Shown here in pieces: positions 9,876-24,039 of a DNA stretch of 64,000 nt (within the stretch, counting starts at the first letter, position 1; every line of letters begins with the position of its first letter). Made by a program: the position numbers and the translations under genes. The stretch covers positions 1 through 64,000 of the forward strand of contig NZ_WNKS01000004.1 of NCBI RefSeq assembly GCF_009720655.1. Reading direction: 5' to 3'. This DNA is from Rhodoblastus acidophilus (GTDB lineage Bacteria > Pseudomonadota > Alphaproteobacteria > Rhizobiales > Beijerinckiaceae). Under the pieces are notes generated by a model, which was given only the letters and a program-made list of their open reading frames with translations, did not search any database and was not told where the DNA came from.

Positions 9876-12602
9876 TCAGGCGGCCGCAAGCTGGCGCAGC
9901 ACGTAGTGCAGAATGCCGCCGTTCCTGTAGTACTCGACCTCGTCCAGGGTCAGAATCCTGTTGTTCAATGTGATCGTTTTCACCGCGCCGTCGGCATAGG
10001 TGATTTCGGCTTCTATTTTCTGGCGAGGTTTCAAGTCGCTCAGGCCCTTGATGGAGACGATTTCATCCCCCTTCAGGCCAAGCGATTTCCAGGAGACGCC
10101 ATCCTCGAAGGTCAGGGGCAGCACGCCCATCCCGACCAGGTTCGAACGGTGAATGCGTTCAAAGCTTTCGGCGATCACCGCGCGGACGCCAAGCAGATTC
10201 GTCCCCTTAGCGGCCCAGTCGCGCGATGAGCCATTGCCATATTCGACGCCCGCGAACACAATCAGCGGCGTCTTTGTCTTGGCGTATTTCATCGCGGCGT
10301 CATAAATCGGCATGACCTCGCCGCCGGGGAAGTATTTTGTATTGCCCCCTTCCGGCGCGGAGCCGTCTTCACCAGCCAGCACGAAGTTCTTGATTCGGAT
10401 GTTGGCGAACGTGCCGCGCATCATCACTTCATGATTGCCCCGCCGCGTTCCATATTGGTTGAAATCCTCCGGCTTGACTTTGTTCGCCTGAAGATATTTG
10501 CCCGCAGGGGACGCCGCCTTGATCGATCCGGCGGGCGAAATGTGATCGGTGGTGATCTTGTCGCCGAACAGCGCCAGAATTCGCGCGCCCTCGATGTCTG
10601 TCACGGGTTTGGGCTGCATGGCGATGCCCCTGAAATAGGGCGGATTCTGCACATAGGTGGACTTGTTGTCCCAGGCGTAGGTCTGGCTGCGCGGCGTCTT
10701 CACCCGGCGCCAGTTGGCGTCGCCCTTGAAGACGTCGGCATATTTCGCCTTGAACAGCGCCTTGGTGACGTTCTTGCGAACAAAATCCTGGATTTCCTTC
10801 GAGGTCGGCCAGATATCGCGCAGGAAAACGGGCTCGCCTTTCTTCGTATGACCGATCGGCTCCTTTGTCAGATCCTTCTGGACGGAACCGGCCAGCGCAT
10901 AAGCGACGACCAGCGGCGGAGACGCGAGATAGTTCGCCTGGACGTCGGGTGAAACGCGGCCCTCGAAATTGCGGTTGCCTGACAGCACCGCCGCCGCGAC
11001 AACCCCATTGGCGTTGATGGACTTGGAAATTTTCTCTGGCAGCGGACCGGAATTTCCGATGCAGGTGGTGCAGCCGAAGCCGACGAGATTGAAGCCGAGC
11101 TTGTCGAGCGAGTCTTGCAGTCCCGCATTGGCGAGATAATCGCGCACCACCTGAGAGCCCGGCGCCAGCGAGGTCTTGACCCAGGGCTTGACCTTCAGGC
11201 CGGCGGCGACGGCGTTTCGCGCCAGCAGGCCGGCGCCGATCATCACGCTGGGATTGGACGTGTTGGTGCAGGAGGTGATGGCGGCGATGACGACATCGCC
11301 ATGGCCGATGTCGAAACTCTCGCCTTCAACCTTGTAGCGTTCGGCAATTGCGGAAATCTTCTTGTATTCGGTTTCCATCGCAGCCGAAAACCCGGAAGCG
11401 ACGGCCTCCAACGCCATGCGCCCCTCCGGCCGCTTCGGGCCCGCCAGCGACGGCGTCACCGAGGCGAGATCGAGCTCCAACATGTCGGTGAATACAGGGT
11501 CGGCGGCGGCGCGCGTCCGAAACAAACCCTGGGCGCGGGCGTATTTTTCGACCAGTTGCACCCGCGCCGGCTTGCGGCCGGTCTTGTCCAGATAGTCTAT
11601 GGTTTCCGAATCCACGGGGAAGAAACCGCAGGTGGCCCCATATTCCGGGCTCATATTCGCGATCGTGGCGCGATCCGCGAGCGACAGGTTGTCGAGGCCA
11701 GGTCCGAAAAACTCCACGAATTTGCCGACAACCCCCTTGTTGCGCAGCATCTGCGTGACGGTCAGCACCAGATCGGTGGCGGTAACGCCCTCCTTCAGCC
11801 TGCCGGTCAGCCTGAAACCGATCACTTCGGGCAACAGCATGGATTGCGGTTGGCCCAGCATGGCGGCCTCCGCCTCGATGCCGCCGACGCCCCAGCCGAG
11901 CACCGCGAGGCCGTTGACCATGGTGGTGTGCGAATCCGTGCCGACCACCGTGTCGGGATAAGCGACCTCGACGGTGACGGCCTTGCCGCGCGCAGGTTGA
12001 ATCCTTTCTTTCCGCGTCCAGACGGTCTGGGCGAGATATTCAATGTTGACCTGATGGCAAATGCCGGTTCCCGGCGGGACGACGGAGAAATTGGAGAAGG
12101 CGCCCTGCCCCCATTTCAGAAATGTGTAGCGCTCGCCATTACGCGCATATTCAAGCTCGACGTTCTGCTTGAGCGCGCTTCTGGAGCCGAAACGGTCGAC
12201 GATGACGGAATGGTCGATCACGAGATCGACGGGAACGAGAGGATTGATCTTTTCGGGATCGCCGCCAAGCGCCTTGAGGCCGTCGCGCATCGCGGCGAGA
12301 TCGACCACGGCGGGAACGCCGGTAAAATCCTGCATCAGGACGCGCGCGGGCCGGAATGCGATTTCCTTTTCAACAGCCCCCTTGTTCTTCAACCATTCCG
12401 CCACACCAAGAATGTCGTCCCTGGTGACGGAGCGGCCATCCTCGTGCCGCAGCAGATTTTCCAGCAGCACCTTCATCGAATAGGGAAGTCTTGAAATGCC
12501 TTCGAGGCCGTTTTTCTCCGCCGCTTTCAGAGAATAGTAACGATAGGCTTTTGCGCCGACCTTGAGCGTCCTGAGGCATTTGAAGCTGTCGATTGAGGCC
12601 AT
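9876..12602 (-). CDS. acnA: aconitate hydratase AcnA
   Basis: Interconverts citrate and isocitrate in the TCA cycle with a [4Fe-4S] cluster. The product is 908 aa from the ATG at 12602 ([13 protein letters not shown]); the open frame upstream of it is not part of the family. Cluster cysteines are in SCTNTSNPS and [13 protein letters not shown]. The AcnA/IRP1-type domain order is complete, with a swivelling C-terminal domain ([13 protein letters not shown]). It is divergent from the ccm operon, a common arrangement in alphaproteobacteria. Confidence 0.97.
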   Translation of the reverse strand: MASIDSFKCLRTLKVGAKAYRYYSLKAAEKNGLEGISRLPYSMKVLLENLLRHEDGRSVTRDDILGVAEWLKNKGAVEKEIAFRPARVLMQDFTGVPAVVDLAAMRDGLKALGGDPEKINPLVPVDLVIDHSVIVDRFGSRSALKQNVELEYARNGERYTFLKWGQGAFSNFSVVPPGTGICHQVNIEYLAQTVWTRKERIQPARGKAVTVEVAYPDTVVGTDSHTTMVNGLAVLGWGVGGIEAEAAMLGQPQSMLLPEVIGFRLTGRLKEGVTATDLVLTVTQMLRNKGVVGKFVEFFGPGLDNLSLADRATIANMSPEYGATCGFFPVDSETIDYLDKTGRKPARVQLVEKYARAQGLFRTRAAADPVFTDMLELDLASVTPSLAGPKRPEGRMALEAVASGFSAAMETEYKKISAIAERYKVEGESFDIGHGDVVIAAITSCTNTSNPSVMIGAGLLARNAVAAGLKVKPWVKTSLAPGSQVVRDYLANAGLQDSLDKLGFNLVGFGCTTCIGNSGPLPEKISKSINANGVVAAAVLSGNRNFEGRVSPDVQANYLASPPLVVAYALAGSVQKDLTKEPIGHTKKGEPVFLRDIWPTSKEIQDFVRKNVTKALFKAKYADVFKGDANWRRVKTPRSQTYAWDNKSTYVQNPPYFRGIAMQPKPVTDIEGARILALFGDKITTDHISPAGSIKAASPAGKYLQANKVKPEDFNQYGTRRGNHEVMMRGTFANIRIKNFVLAGEDGSAPEGGNTKYFPGGEVMPIYDAAMKYAKTKTPLIVFAGVEYGNGSSRDWAAKGTNLLGVRAVIAESFERIHRSNLVGMGVLPLTFEDGVSWKSLGLKGDEIVSIKGLSDLKPRQKIEAEITYADGAVKTITLNNRILTLDEVEYYRNGGILHYVLRQLAAA

Positions 12603-12741
12603 CGCTGCGTGTCCCGATAAAGAGGGATAAAAGCGTGAAGATTTATAGATAATTCCGCTCGAGCACGCTACACAAACCCCAATCGTGGCGTTTCGGTTCA
12701 AGGCCGCTTGTGGGGCGGGCGAGGCAGAGGAATTCACCGGG

Positions 12742-13395
12742 TTGAATCAAGGTTTGACATTGACCTCTCTGCTCGCGCGAGATCTATGCGTCGATCGCGG
12801 CGGACGCACCATCGTCAAGAACATCAGTTTCGACTTGCGCGCGGGCGAGGCTCTCGTCGCGCTCGGCAGAAACGGCGCGGGCAAATCGACGCTCCTGCGC
12901 GCGATTGCCGGTTTTCTGCCTCTCAGCGGTGGTCGGTTGAGCCACACCGGCGCCGAGGCCGAAATACCGCTGCCGGAACTTAGCCATTACGTGGGCCATG
13001 CGGACGGTTTGAAGTCGGCGCTCACGGCCGCCGAGAATCTGGCGTTCTGGGCGCGCATGCTCGCCCGGTCGGATGAAACGCCGTCGCCGTCATCGGCCCT
13101 TCAGCGCGTCGGTTTAAAACGTTTGGCGGATTTTCCCGTGGCCTACCTTTCCGCCGGACAGAAGCGGCGCGTCGCCCTGGCTCGACTTTTCATGGCGCCG
13201 CGCCCCCTGTGGATCCTGGACGAGCCGGCCACCGCGCTCGACATCGCCTCGCAGCAGGTTCTCGCGGAGGCTTTCGCGGAGCACCGCGCAGCCGGGGGCA
13301 TGATCCTCGCCGCGACCCATGCCCCGCTCGGATTGGTCGACGCCGCCACGCTCGACCTGGGTTCCGCGCCGGCCGACCTTGGAGGAAACGCCTGA
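12742..13395 (+). CDS. ccmA: heme exporter ATP-binding protein CcmA
   Basis: ATPase of the CcmABCD machine of system I cytochrome c maturation, which frees heme-loaded CcmE. Walker A is GRNGAGKST, the signature [14 protein letters not shown], and Walker [13 protein letters not shown]. The family start is unclear. I use the TTG at 12742 ([15 protein letters not shown], 217 aa); a TTG at 12754 and a GTG at 12685 are also in frame. It overlaps ccmB by 1 nt (TGATG). No ccmE, ccmF or ccmH is present in the window. Confidence 0.92.
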   Translation: MNQGLTLTSLLARDLCVDRGGRTIVKNISFDLRAGEALVALGRNGAGKSTLLRAIAGFLPLSGGRLSHTGAEAEIPLPELSHYVGHADGLKSALTAAENLAFWARMLARSDETPSPSSALQRVGLKRLADFPVAYLSAGQKRRVALARLFMAPRPLWILDEPATALDIASQQVLAEAFAEHRAAGGMILAATHAPLGLVDAATLDLGSAPADLGGNA

Positions 13396-14066
13396 TGCGC
13401 TCTCCTCTCTCCGCCTTGTTCTGGCGCGAATTGCGGATCGCCCGCTCGGTGGGCGGCGGCGGCGCGATGGGGGTCGTTTTCTTCCTCATCCTCGTCAGTC
13501 TCACGCCCTTCGCCATTGGTCCCGACCTCAATCTCCTGTCGCGGATCGGCCCGGCGATTCTCTGGATCGCAGCCTTGCTGGCGACCTTGCTTGGACTGGA
13601 TCGATTGTTTCAGGCCGACGCCGACGACGGTTCGCTCGACCTGCTGCTGACCGCCGCCACGCCGCTGGAGCTGATTGTTCTTGTCAAATGCCTCGCCCAC
13701 TGGATTGCGACGGCGCTTCCTTTGGTCGTCGCCTCGCCGCTGCTGGGCTTGACGCTCGCCATGGAGCCCGAGTCGCTGGCGGGGATCAGCCTGTCTCTGC
13801 TCGCGGGAACGCCAGCGCTCACCATGCTGGGCGCCATCGGCGCGGCGCTCACCGCCGGTCTGCGGCGCGGCGGCTTGCTGATGGCGGTCTTGATTCTGCC
13901 GCTCACCACACCCGTCCTGATCTTCGGTGTCTCCAGCGCCGCCGCCGCGAGCGGCGGGACCGTGCCGTTTCACATCCCCATGCTGATCCTGAGCGCCTTG
14001 TCGCTGGCCTCGTTGGCGGGCGCGCCTTTCGCCGCCGCGGCCGCATTACGCGCCCGGGACGCTTGA
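13395..14066 (+). CDS. ccmB: heme exporter permease CcmB
   Basis: Six-helix integral membrane partner of CcmA in the cytochrome c heme-delivery complex. The product is 223 aa from the ATG at 13395, which shares its A with the ccmA stop. The N-terminus LFWRELRIARSVGG and the later FQADADDGSLDLLLTA block are typical of CcmB. Helices are spread through the rest of the chain. Confidence 0.94.
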   Translation: MRSPLSALFWRELRIARSVGGGGAMGVVFFLILVSLTPFAIGPDLNLLSRIGPAILWIAALLATLLGLDRLFQADADDGSLDLLLTAATPLELIVLVKCLAHWIATALPLVVASPLLGLTLAMEPESLAGISLSLLAGTPALTMLGAIGAALTAGLRRGGLLMAVLILPLTTPVLIFGVSSAAAASGGTVPFHIPMLILSALSLASLAGAPFAAAAALRARDA

Positions 14067-14126
14067 AGGGAGATTGCTTTTATCGACGCCCAAGCCTAAT
14101 CAATCGCGTCATCCCATGGGTCTGCG

Positions 14127-14870
14127 ATGCTTAAATACGCCAATCCGACGAACTTCCTCGCGCTTGCCGGGCGGCTCATCCCCTGGCTGGCGGCGGCCAC
14201 TGCGCTGTCCCTGGGCGCCGGGCTTTTTCTCACCTTCTTCGTCGCGCCCGACGACTACCAGCAGGGATCTTCGGTCAAGATCATGTATCTTCACGTTCCC
14301 TCGGCCTGGCTGAGCATGATGTGCTACGTCATCATGACCTCGGCCGCGCTCGGCACGATCGTCTGGCGCCATCCGCTTGCGGATGCGGCGCAAAAAGCGG
14401 CGGCCCCGCTGGGCGCCATCTTCACCCTGTTGTGTCTGGTCACGGGTTCGCTCTGGGGCAAGCCGATGTGGGGGACTTGGTGGGTCTGGGACGCGCGCCT
14501 GACCTCGGTGCTGGTGCTTTTCTTGATCTATCTCGGCCTGATCGGCCTTTGGCAGACCATTGAGGAGCCCGCCCAAGCCGCGCGCGCCGCCGCCATTCTC
14601 ACGCTGGTCGGCGTCGTGAACATTCCGATCATCAAGTTCTCTGTCGATTGGTGGAACACGCTCCACCAGCCGGCGTCCGTTTTCAAGATCGGCGGACCCG
14701 CGATCTCCGGCTCCATGCTCTGGCCCCTGCTGATCATGGCGGTCGCCTTCACTTTTCTATTCCTGACCTTGCATCTCATGGCCATTCGCAACGAGATTTT
14801 GCGCCGCAGGCTTCGCCGCCTGAGCATTGACGCGGCTCATGCCGAGGAAAAATCGGAGGCGACGGCGTGA
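14127..14870 (+). CDS. ccmC: heme exporter protein CcmC
   Basis: Membrane protein that loads heme onto the chaperone CcmE. The product is 247 aa with six predicted helices. The tryptophan-rich WWD motif is WGTWWVWDARLTS. The flanking heme-ligand histidines are in LHVPSAW and LHQPASV, on either side of it. The C-terminal extension (about residues 225-247) is charged. It sits 60 nt after ccmB and overlaps ccmD by 4 nt. Confidence 0.96.
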   Translation: MLKYANPTNFLALAGRLIPWLAAATALSLGAGLFLTFFVAPDDYQQGSSVKIMYLHVPSAWLSMMCYVIMTSAALGTIVWRHPLADAAQKAAAPLGAIFTLLCLVTGSLWGKPMWGTWWVWDARLTSVLVLFLIYLGLIGLWQTIEEPAQAARAAAILTLVGVVNIPIIKFSVDWWNTLHQPASVFKIGGPAISGSMLWPLLIMAVAFTFLFLTLHLMAIRNEILRRRLRRLSIDAAHAEEKSEATA

Positions 14871-15006
14871 AAGACTATTCCGGCTTCATTTTCGCGGCCT
14901 ATGCTTTCGCGGCTGTCGCGATCAGCGGGCTGATCGCCAAGATCACGCTTGATTACAGGGATTTGAAGCGAAAGCTCGCCAGCTTCCAGGATCAGGACAG
15001 CCAGCC

Positions 15007-15010
<4 letters not shown>
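14867..15010 (+). CDS. ccmD: heme exporter small subunit CcmD
   Basis: A 47-residue protein, MKDYSGFIFAAYAFAAVAIS at the N-terminus, with one transmembrane helix and a basic C-terminal tail (YRDLKRKL). CcmD stabilises CcmC-CcmE and is needed for release of holo-CcmE. It starts at a GTG overlapping the ccmC stop (GTGA) and ends in an ATGA overlap with ccmG. Size, topology and position make the call. Confidence 0.93.
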
Positions 15011-16930
<1,920 letters not shown>

Positions 16931-16931
<1 letters not shown>

Positions 16932-17590
16932 TGATCATCGCGCTCGACGGACCTGCCGCGTCCGGCAAGGGAACTCTCGCCCGCCGCCTCGCCGCCCACT
17001 TTGGATTGCCGCATCTCGACACGGGACTGCTGTATCGCGCCACCGCGCGAACCCTGATGGACGATGATGCGAGATTGGACGATGTCGCCAAGGCGGTGAG
17101 CGCCGCGCGCGGCCTGGCGTTGACCGACTTCGATGAAGATCGCTTGCGCGGTCGGGAAATGGGCGAGGCGGCGTCGGTGGTCGCCGCCATTCCGGAGGTC
17201 CGCGCCGCGCTGATCGACATGCAGCGCGCATTTGCGCGTCGCCCACAAGGCGCCGTCCTGGATGGGCGTGACATCGGCACCGTGATCGCCCCCGATGCGA
17301 CCGTCAAGATTTTCGTGACCGCGAGCGCCGAGGCGCGGGCGCAGCGGCGCGCGCTCGAATTGCGGGGGCGCGGAGAAATCGTCGATTATCATGCCATTCT
17401 CGACGACATCAGGAAACGCGACGCTCGAGACCGCGAGCGCAGCGAAGCCCCGCTGAAGCCGGCGCTTGATGCAGAAATCCTCGACACCACCGACATGAAT
17501 GTCGAGGCGGCCTTGGTGGCGGCCTTGGCGATCGTCGAGGCAGCGCTGACGCGACAGGACCATGCGGCGAAATCGCCGCGAGCGTGTTGA
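16931..17590 (+). CDS. cmk: cytidylate kinase Cmk
   Basis: Phosphorylates CMP and dCMP, feeding pyrimidine nucleotide pools. The product is 219 aa with P-loop GPAASGKGT at residues 6-14. The DTGLLYR block, LDGRDIGTV and the C-terminal [11 protein letters not shown] complete the family pattern. aroA-cmk is a widespread pair. In most alphaproteobacteria rpsA follows, but here hprK overlaps the end of cmk by 7 nt. Confidence 0.95.
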
Positions 17591-18123
17591 ACAGCGCCTG
17601 CAAACAGAATCGTCCGCTGGGCGGGCCCACCACAGAGCAAGGCGTGACCGAACACACCGAGAAGCCAATTTACATTCATGCCAGCGCCGTGGCGCTTGGC
17701 GAATCCGGGGTGCTCATCCGAGGCGCTTCCGGAACCGGCAAATCCAGTCTTGCTCTTGCGTTGGTTGATGCGTGGACCATCCGTGGCGGATTCTCCAGCT
17801 TGGTCAGCGATGATCGGGTGGCCTATACAATCGTCAACGGCCGCGCCGTGCTGAGCGCACATCCTGCGACGGCGGGATTGGTCGAATGGCGCGGTTTGGG
17901 TTTGTTGTCGCAACCCCACGAAATCAAAGCGGTGCTCAAACTGATCATCGATCTCGAAATCGGCTCGGCGGACAGCGGCGAACCGCGTTTGCCGAACCAA
18001 AGCGAGCTATGCTGCGATTTCAACGCATTGAAAAGCCTGCCGCGTTTGCGATTGCCCGCGCGCGAGACCTGGCGATCCGCTGCTGCAATCATGGCATTTT
18101 TGCACACCCTTTCGACAAAATGA
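17584..18123 (+). CDS. hprK: short-form HPr kinase/phosphorylase HprK
   Basis: Phosphorylates the regulatory serine of HPr and so links the regulatory (non-sugar) PTS to metabolism. The product is 179 aa from the GTG at 17584. A GTG at 17644 ([18 protein letters not shown]) is an equally plausible start. It is the alphaproteobacterial short form, lacking the N-terminal domain of Firmicutes HprK. The P-loop GASGTGKSS is at residues 47-55, with the acidic pair in LVSDDRV at 76-77. It is followed by EIIA(Man) and HPr genes, its partners. Confidence 0.9.
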   Translation: MLNSACKQNRPLGGPTTEQGVTEHTEKPIYIHASAVALGESGVLIRGASGTGKSSLALALVDAWTIRGGFSSLVSDDRVAYTIVNGRAVLSAHPATAGLVEWRGLGLLSQPHEIKAVLKLIIDLEIGSADSGEPRLPNQSELCCDFNALKSLPRLRLPARETWRSAAAIMAFLHTLSTK

Positions 18124-18134
18124 CGGCGCGCGCT

Positions 18135-18171
18135 CATTTTGCTTGCCAAGTCGTTGGCAAGCACCAAAATG
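18135..18171. promoter_or_regulatory. hairpin in the hprK-EIIA spacer
   Basis: CATTTTG plus CTTGCCAA (18135-18149) faces TTGGCAAGC plus CAAAATG (18154-18171) around the loop GTCG, with a 2-3 nt bulge. It lies 12 nt after the hprK stop and 100 nt before the EIIA start. No U-run follows. It could be an attenuating or processing hairpin that sets different expression of hprK and the phosphocarriers. Confidence 0.5.
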
Positions 18172-18274
18172 GCCCTCCTAAATTTCGGCGGTTTTCAGAT
18201 CGCTGTCGGCGGAAATGCAGTCTGGCGCCCGGCGCCACTTTTCTGGCTGGACGGGAACAGGACGGTTGGCATCA

Positions 18275-18676
18275 ATGATCGGCATGGTGCTGGTGACGCA
18301 TGGCCATCTGGCGACCGAGTTTCAAGCGGCGTTGGAACATGTTTGCGGTCCGCAATCGCAATTGGCGGCGATTACAATCGGTCCGGAAGACGACATGGAA
18401 ACGCGTCGGCTCGACATCATCGAGGCCGTCAAAACCGTCGAGACCGGCGCCGGAGTGGTGATCCTGACCGACATGTTCGGCGGCACGCCTTCGAATCTCG
18501 CGATCTCGGTGATGAACGGCGCCAAAGTCGAGGTGGTCGCCGGCGTCAATTTGCCCATGTTGATCAAGCTTGCTTCCGTGCGCTGCGAGGCGACCCTCGA
18601 TCAAGCGGTGACCCAGGCCGCCGAGGCGGGACGCAAGTACATCTATATCGCCAGCAAGATTTTGTGTGGGAAGTGA
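18275..18676 (+). CDS. PTS EIIA component, mannose family
   Basis: Phosphocarrier of the regulatory PTS found in alphaproteobacteria. No sugar permease accompanies it. The product is 133 aa from the ATG at 18275 (MIGMVLVTHGHLA). The phosphorylated histidine is H9 in VTHGHLA. The TDMFGGTPSNLA block is the mannose-family EIIA signature. It overlaps the HPr gene by 4 nt (GTGA) and follows hprK. Regulatory targets cannot be read from the sequence. Confidence 0.93.
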   Translation: MIGMVLVTHGHLATEFQAALEHVCGPQSQLAAITIGPEDDMETRRLDIIEAVKTVETGAGVVILTDMFGGTPSNLAISVMNGAKVEVVAGVNLPMLIKLASVRCEATLDQAVTQAAEAGRKYIYIASKILCGK

Positions 18677-18999
18677 GCCAATTGACCGAACCGGAGTCCA
18701 GTCAGGGCGTGTCTCAGTCTTCCGTCGGAGCCGTCAGCCGGGAACTTGAGATTGTCAATCGCAAGGGTCTGCATGCCCGCGCGACCGCGAAATTCGTGCA
18801 CTGCGTCGAACAATTCGACGCGGAAGTGACGGTTTCTCGCGGCGGCGAGACCGTTGGCGGTCAGTCGATCATGGGAATATTGACGCTCGGCGCCGGCATC
18901 GGTTCGTCCATCGTCGTGTCGGCGACCGGCCCGCAGGCGACGCAAGCGGTCGACGCGCTCGCGGCCCTGGTCGCCAACAAGTTCGGCGAAGACGAATAA
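18673..18999 (+). CDS. ptsH: HPr-family phosphocarrier protein (NPr-like)
   Basis: Carries phosphate from EI(Ntr) to EIIA proteins. It is 108 aa from a GTG at 18673 that overlaps the EIIA stop; about 20 residues precede the conserved domain. The active histidine is H34 in KGLHARATAKF. The serine target of HprK is S65 in GQSIMGILTL. Both sites being present, next to hprK, supports a dual-phosphorylated regulator. It converges on pgi with no spacer, the two stops being adjacent at 18999/19000. Confidence 0.94.
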   Translation: MSQLTEPESSQGVSQSSVGAVSRELEIVNRKGLHARATAKFVHCVEQFDAEVTVSRGGETVGGQSIMGILTLGAGIGSSIVVSATGPQATQAVDALAALVANKFGEDE

Positions 19000-20643
19000 T
19001 CAGCCCTGTAGAAATCTCCGCGCGGCGATCAGACCCGCAGTGGAGCCATCGAGACCGGCAAGATCGACGCTGGCGTCCGCAACCAGAGGCGCCAGGCGGT
19101 TGCAAAGCTCCTTGCCCAGTTCAACCCCCCACTGGTCGAAGGGGTTGATGTTCCAGATCACCGATTGAACAAAGACCTTGTGCTCGTAAAGCGCGACCAG
19201 GCGTCCCAGCGTCCTGGGCGTCAGCTTGCGGTAGAGGAGCGTGGAGGAGGGGCGGTCGCCGCTAAAGACCTTGTGCGGCGCGAGCGCGCCGATCTCGGCC
19301 TCCGACAAACCTTGCGCCCGCAGAATCTCCTGAACTTCCTCCAGGGAGCGCCCGCGCATCAGCGCCTCGCTTTGCGCGATGCAGTTGGCGAACAGCAGCA
19401 CATGATGCTCGGGGTCCGCCTCGTTGGGCTCCGCCGCGACGATGAAGTCGACCGGCGTCGTCTCGGTTCCCTGATGCAGCAGCTGAAAGAAGGCGTGCTG
19501 GCCATTGGTCCCGGGTTCGCCGAAAATGATCGGGCCCGTCGCCTGGGTCACGGCGTCGCCGTTCAGTTGTACCCCCTTGCCGTTCGACTCCATGTCGAGT
19601 TGCTGCAAATAGGCGGGGAATCGCGCGAGGCGCTGATCGTAGGGGATGACGGCTTGTGCGGGAAAACCCCAGACATTTCGGTGCCAGACGCCGATCAGCC
19701 CCATCAACACAGGGATGTTCTCCGCGAGCGGCGCGGTGCGGAAATGTTCGTCGACGTCGAAGCCGCCGCGCAAGAAATCCTCGAAATGGTTCGGTCCGAT
19801 GAGGACCGCGAGGCTGAGGCCGATCGCCGACCACATGGAATAGCGCCCGCCAACCCAGTCCCAGAAGCCAAACACACGGTCCGGCAAGATTCCGAAAGCG
19901 GCGACCTTGTCGAGCCGCGTCGAAACCGCCGCGAAATGACTTGCCACCGCGGCCTCGCCCAAGGCCGTGACCAGCCAGTGGCGCGCGCTCTGGGCGTTCT
20001 TGAGCGTCTCCTGCGTGGTGAAGGTCTTCGAGGAGACGATGAACAGCGTGCGCGCGGGATCGAGCTGTTTCAGCGTGTCCGCGATATCGGAGCCGTCGAC
20101 ATTGGAGACGAAATGCGCTCGCAAGCCAGGCGCCGCGTAAGGCGACAAGGCGCGCGCCGCCATGGCCGGCCCAAGGTCGGAGCCGCCTATGCCAATGTTG
20201 ACGACATCAGTGAATCGCTCGCCGGTTGCGCCGGCAAAGCGCCCAGAGCGTATGGCCTCGGCAAAGGCCAGGAATTTGGCGCGCTCCGCCAGCACATCCG
20301 GCATGACATCCTTGCCGTCCACGTGGATCGCATGGCCGGAAAAATTGCGCAGAGCCATGTGAAGCGCCGCGCGCTTTTCGGTGACATTGACCTTTTCCCC
20401 GCCGAACAGGGCGTCGCGGCGCTTTTCAAGCTGGCAAGCGCGCGCAAGGTCAAAGAGATGATGGAGCGTCGCTCTCGTCAGGCGGTTCTTCGAATAATCG
20501 TAGAGGAGGTCGTCAAGACCTGCGGAAAAATCCTGAAATCGCCGGGGGTCCTCGGCGAACAAATCCATGGTGCGCTTTTTCGCGACCTCGACGCGGTGCG
20601 CTTCGAGAACAGCGAGAGCAGCGGCGGCTTGCGGGCGATTCAT
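19000..20643 (-). CDS. pgi: glucose-6-phosphate isomerase
   Basis: Interconverts glucose 6-phosphate and fructose 6-phosphate. The product is 547 aa. Family signatures are GIGGSDLGP, the sugar-phosphate loop SKTFTTQET, and the PROSITE-type blocks GGRYSMWSAIGL and VIWNINPFDQWGVELGK. It starts at the ATG at 20643 (MNRPQAAAALAVLEAH). It stands alone on the minus strand between ptsH (convergent) and an ABC-F gene (divergent). Confidence 0.97.
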   Translation of the reverse strand: MNRPQAAAALAVLEAHRVEVAKKRTMDLFAEDPRRFQDFSAGLDDLLYDYSKNRLTRATLHHLFDLARACQLEKRRDALFGGEKVNVTEKRAALHMALRNFSGHAIHVDGKDVMPDVLAERAKFLAFAEAIRSGRFAGATGERFTDVVNIGIGGSDLGPAMAARALSPYAAPGLRAHFVSNVDGSDIADTLKQLDPARTLFIVSSKTFTTQETLKNAQSARHWLVTALGEAAVASHFAAVSTRLDKVAAFGILPDRVFGFWDWVGGRYSMWSAIGLSLAVLIGPNHFEDFLRGGFDVDEHFRTAPLAENIPVLMGLIGVWHRNVWGFPAQAVIPYDQRLARFPAYLQQLDMESNGKGVQLNGDAVTQATGPIIFGEPGTNGQHAFFQLLHQGTETTPVDFIVAAEPNEADPEHHVLLFANCIAQSEALMRGRSLEEVQEILRAQGLSEAEIGALAPHKVFSGDRPSSTLLYRKLTPRTLGRLVALYEHKVFVQSVIWNINPFDQWGVELGKELCNRLAPLVADASVDLAGLDGSTAGLIAARRFLQG

Positions 20644-20743
20644 TTCGGCCTCTGAATTGGCGAGCGATGCGAAAGCTTACCCTCGCGGGCTCAAAAACAA
20701 TAGGGTGGCTTGCCAGTGCCGCACTTTTCCTTAACTAGACACT

Positions 20744-22549
<1,806 letters not shown>

Positions 22550-22619
22550 GCAAGCTCGAAGGCGCCGGGGTTGAAGGAGTCGATGACCTGCGCGTCCCCT
22601 CGAGGGGCTGTTGCAGCGT

Positions 22620-23822
22620 TCAAGACAAAACCTGGCGTGGCGCGGTTGGCCGCTCCGTCTGGAAATCGCCTCGCGTCGCGAGAATGAGCGCGACAAGCGC
22701 CAGGGCGAGCGCCGTTATCCACCAGAGCTGCAATGTCGCCCCCCCCAAGACGCCCAAGGTCGCGACGAAGGTCAAGGCGCCGATCCAGTAAGGGGCTGTG
22801 TTCGCGGTCTGAACCGCCGCGAGCCGAAAGGCGCAGAACAACACGGCCGCGCTGGACAGCGCGCCGAGCGCTCCGAGATCGGTCCAAATCTCGAACAGCA
22901 AGCTCTTCGGCGTTTCAGCTCCGAGGTAGCCATGGACGTAGCCCGAGGCCACATAATTGAAGCCGTGGCCCGTCACCAGGCGAACGCCGTCGGCGAAGAT
23001 CACGCCGTTCCAGACCTTCAGCCAGGAAAAACCGGTGAAGCCTCCCAACAGCGGAGCGAGCGCCAGCGGGATGAACGGCGCCAACATGAAACCGGCCGCG
23101 CCGAAGCGACCGATCCAAAGCCCGGTCCTGGCGGCGTCCCGACGCGAAAAAACATAAGCCAGCCCCCCCGCGGCCGTCGCAGCCAGCGCGATGGTGGAGT
23201 GAACGAAAAGAGAGGCGATGATCACGATAATGGCCAAACTGGCCGCCAGTTTCGTGCGACCCCGCAGGAAGGCGGCCATCATGGCCGGCCATGACAGCAG
23301 CAACAGGAATGTCATGGCATCCAGCAACGTGCGGGTCGTGACCGAATCTTGCGGTTTCGCGGACAAGCTTGCGCTCAGCAAGATTGCGCCGGCGGAAGCG
23401 GTGAGCACGCCGATGGGCAGAACGTAAAGATTCGCCGCGCGGCTTCGCGCAGGAAGCACATGAGCCACCGGCAGCACGCTGAGAAACGTCGAGACGATTT
23501 TCAACAGGCGCGGCGCCGCCTCCCCGGGAAATGGCGTCCAGAGCAGAGACGCCGACGCCCAAACCGTCACAAAGATGCATCCGATGCCGACCGGCGAGAC
23601 CAGAAACGCGAACGCCTCTTTGATCCGCATGCGCTGGGCGAGCAAAGGCCCCGCGGCAAGCACCAGCGCGAGCGCAACAGAACTCAACACAAAAATCGCG
23701 CGCTGAGAGATGAGAAACACCACTGGAGTTATGATAAAACCCAGGATAAGGCCGATCCTCACCAAAAGGTGAGCGACGTCCGCCGATGTTTGATCAGCAT
23801 TATGGATTGAGAGCTTGGCCAC
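22620..23822 (-). CDS. O-antigen ligase/polymerase-like membrane protein
   Basis: A 400-residue polytopic inner-membrane protein with about ten or eleven hydrophobic segments. The largest loop (about residues 265-320) includes the GFSWLKVWNG, TGHGFNYV and HGYLGAETPKSLLFEIWTDLG elements. This topology, with a periplasmic loop carrying a conserved GHGF and HNxxLE-like region, fits the Wzy/WaaL (O-antigen ligase) superfamily that joins or polymerises surface glycans. No glycosyltransferases lie beside it. The start is a GTG at 23822. Exact substrate is unknown. Confidence 0.7.
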   Translation of the reverse strand: MAKLSIHNADQTSADVAHLLVRIGLILGFIITPVVFLISQRAIFVLSSVALALVLAAGPLLAQRMRIKEAFAFLVSPVGIGCIFVTVWASASLLWTPFPGEAAPRLLKIVSTFLSVLPVAHVLPARSRAANLYVLPIGVLTASAGAILLSASLSAKPQDSVTTRTLLDAMTFLLLLSWPAMMAAFLRGRTKLAASLAIIVIIASLFVHSTIALAATAAGGLAYVFSRRDAARTGLWIGRFGAAGFMLAPFIPLALAPLLGGFTGFSWLKVWNGVIFADGVRLVTGHGFNYVASGYVHGYLGAETPKSLLFEIWTDLGALGALSSAAVLFCAFRLAAVQTANTAPYWIGALTFVATLGVLGGATLQLWWITALALALVALILATRGDFQTERPTAPRQVLS

Positions 23823-24039
23823 GAGGTCATCACGGGACGGAAGGATCCTGTCGATACATTAGACAAATGGGCCGTCGCCTGCTGTGGCGATTGAGAGACA
23901 GTCGCGGAAAAAGGCGATCTGGCATCCGACCCGGTCGCGCCATCCATGAGAGCGCCGCCCTTGCATGAAAGCAAGGCGGGTTGGCGCTTGCCGCCGTTCA
24001 TGCGCGATGCTACGCCAGCGTCGCTATCCAGGATCAAAC

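Noticed and set aside
22596-22607. CCCCTCGAGGGG palindrome between convergent uup and O-antigen ligase-like genes
   Set aside because: No loop and no U-tract, so it cannot be supported as a terminator.
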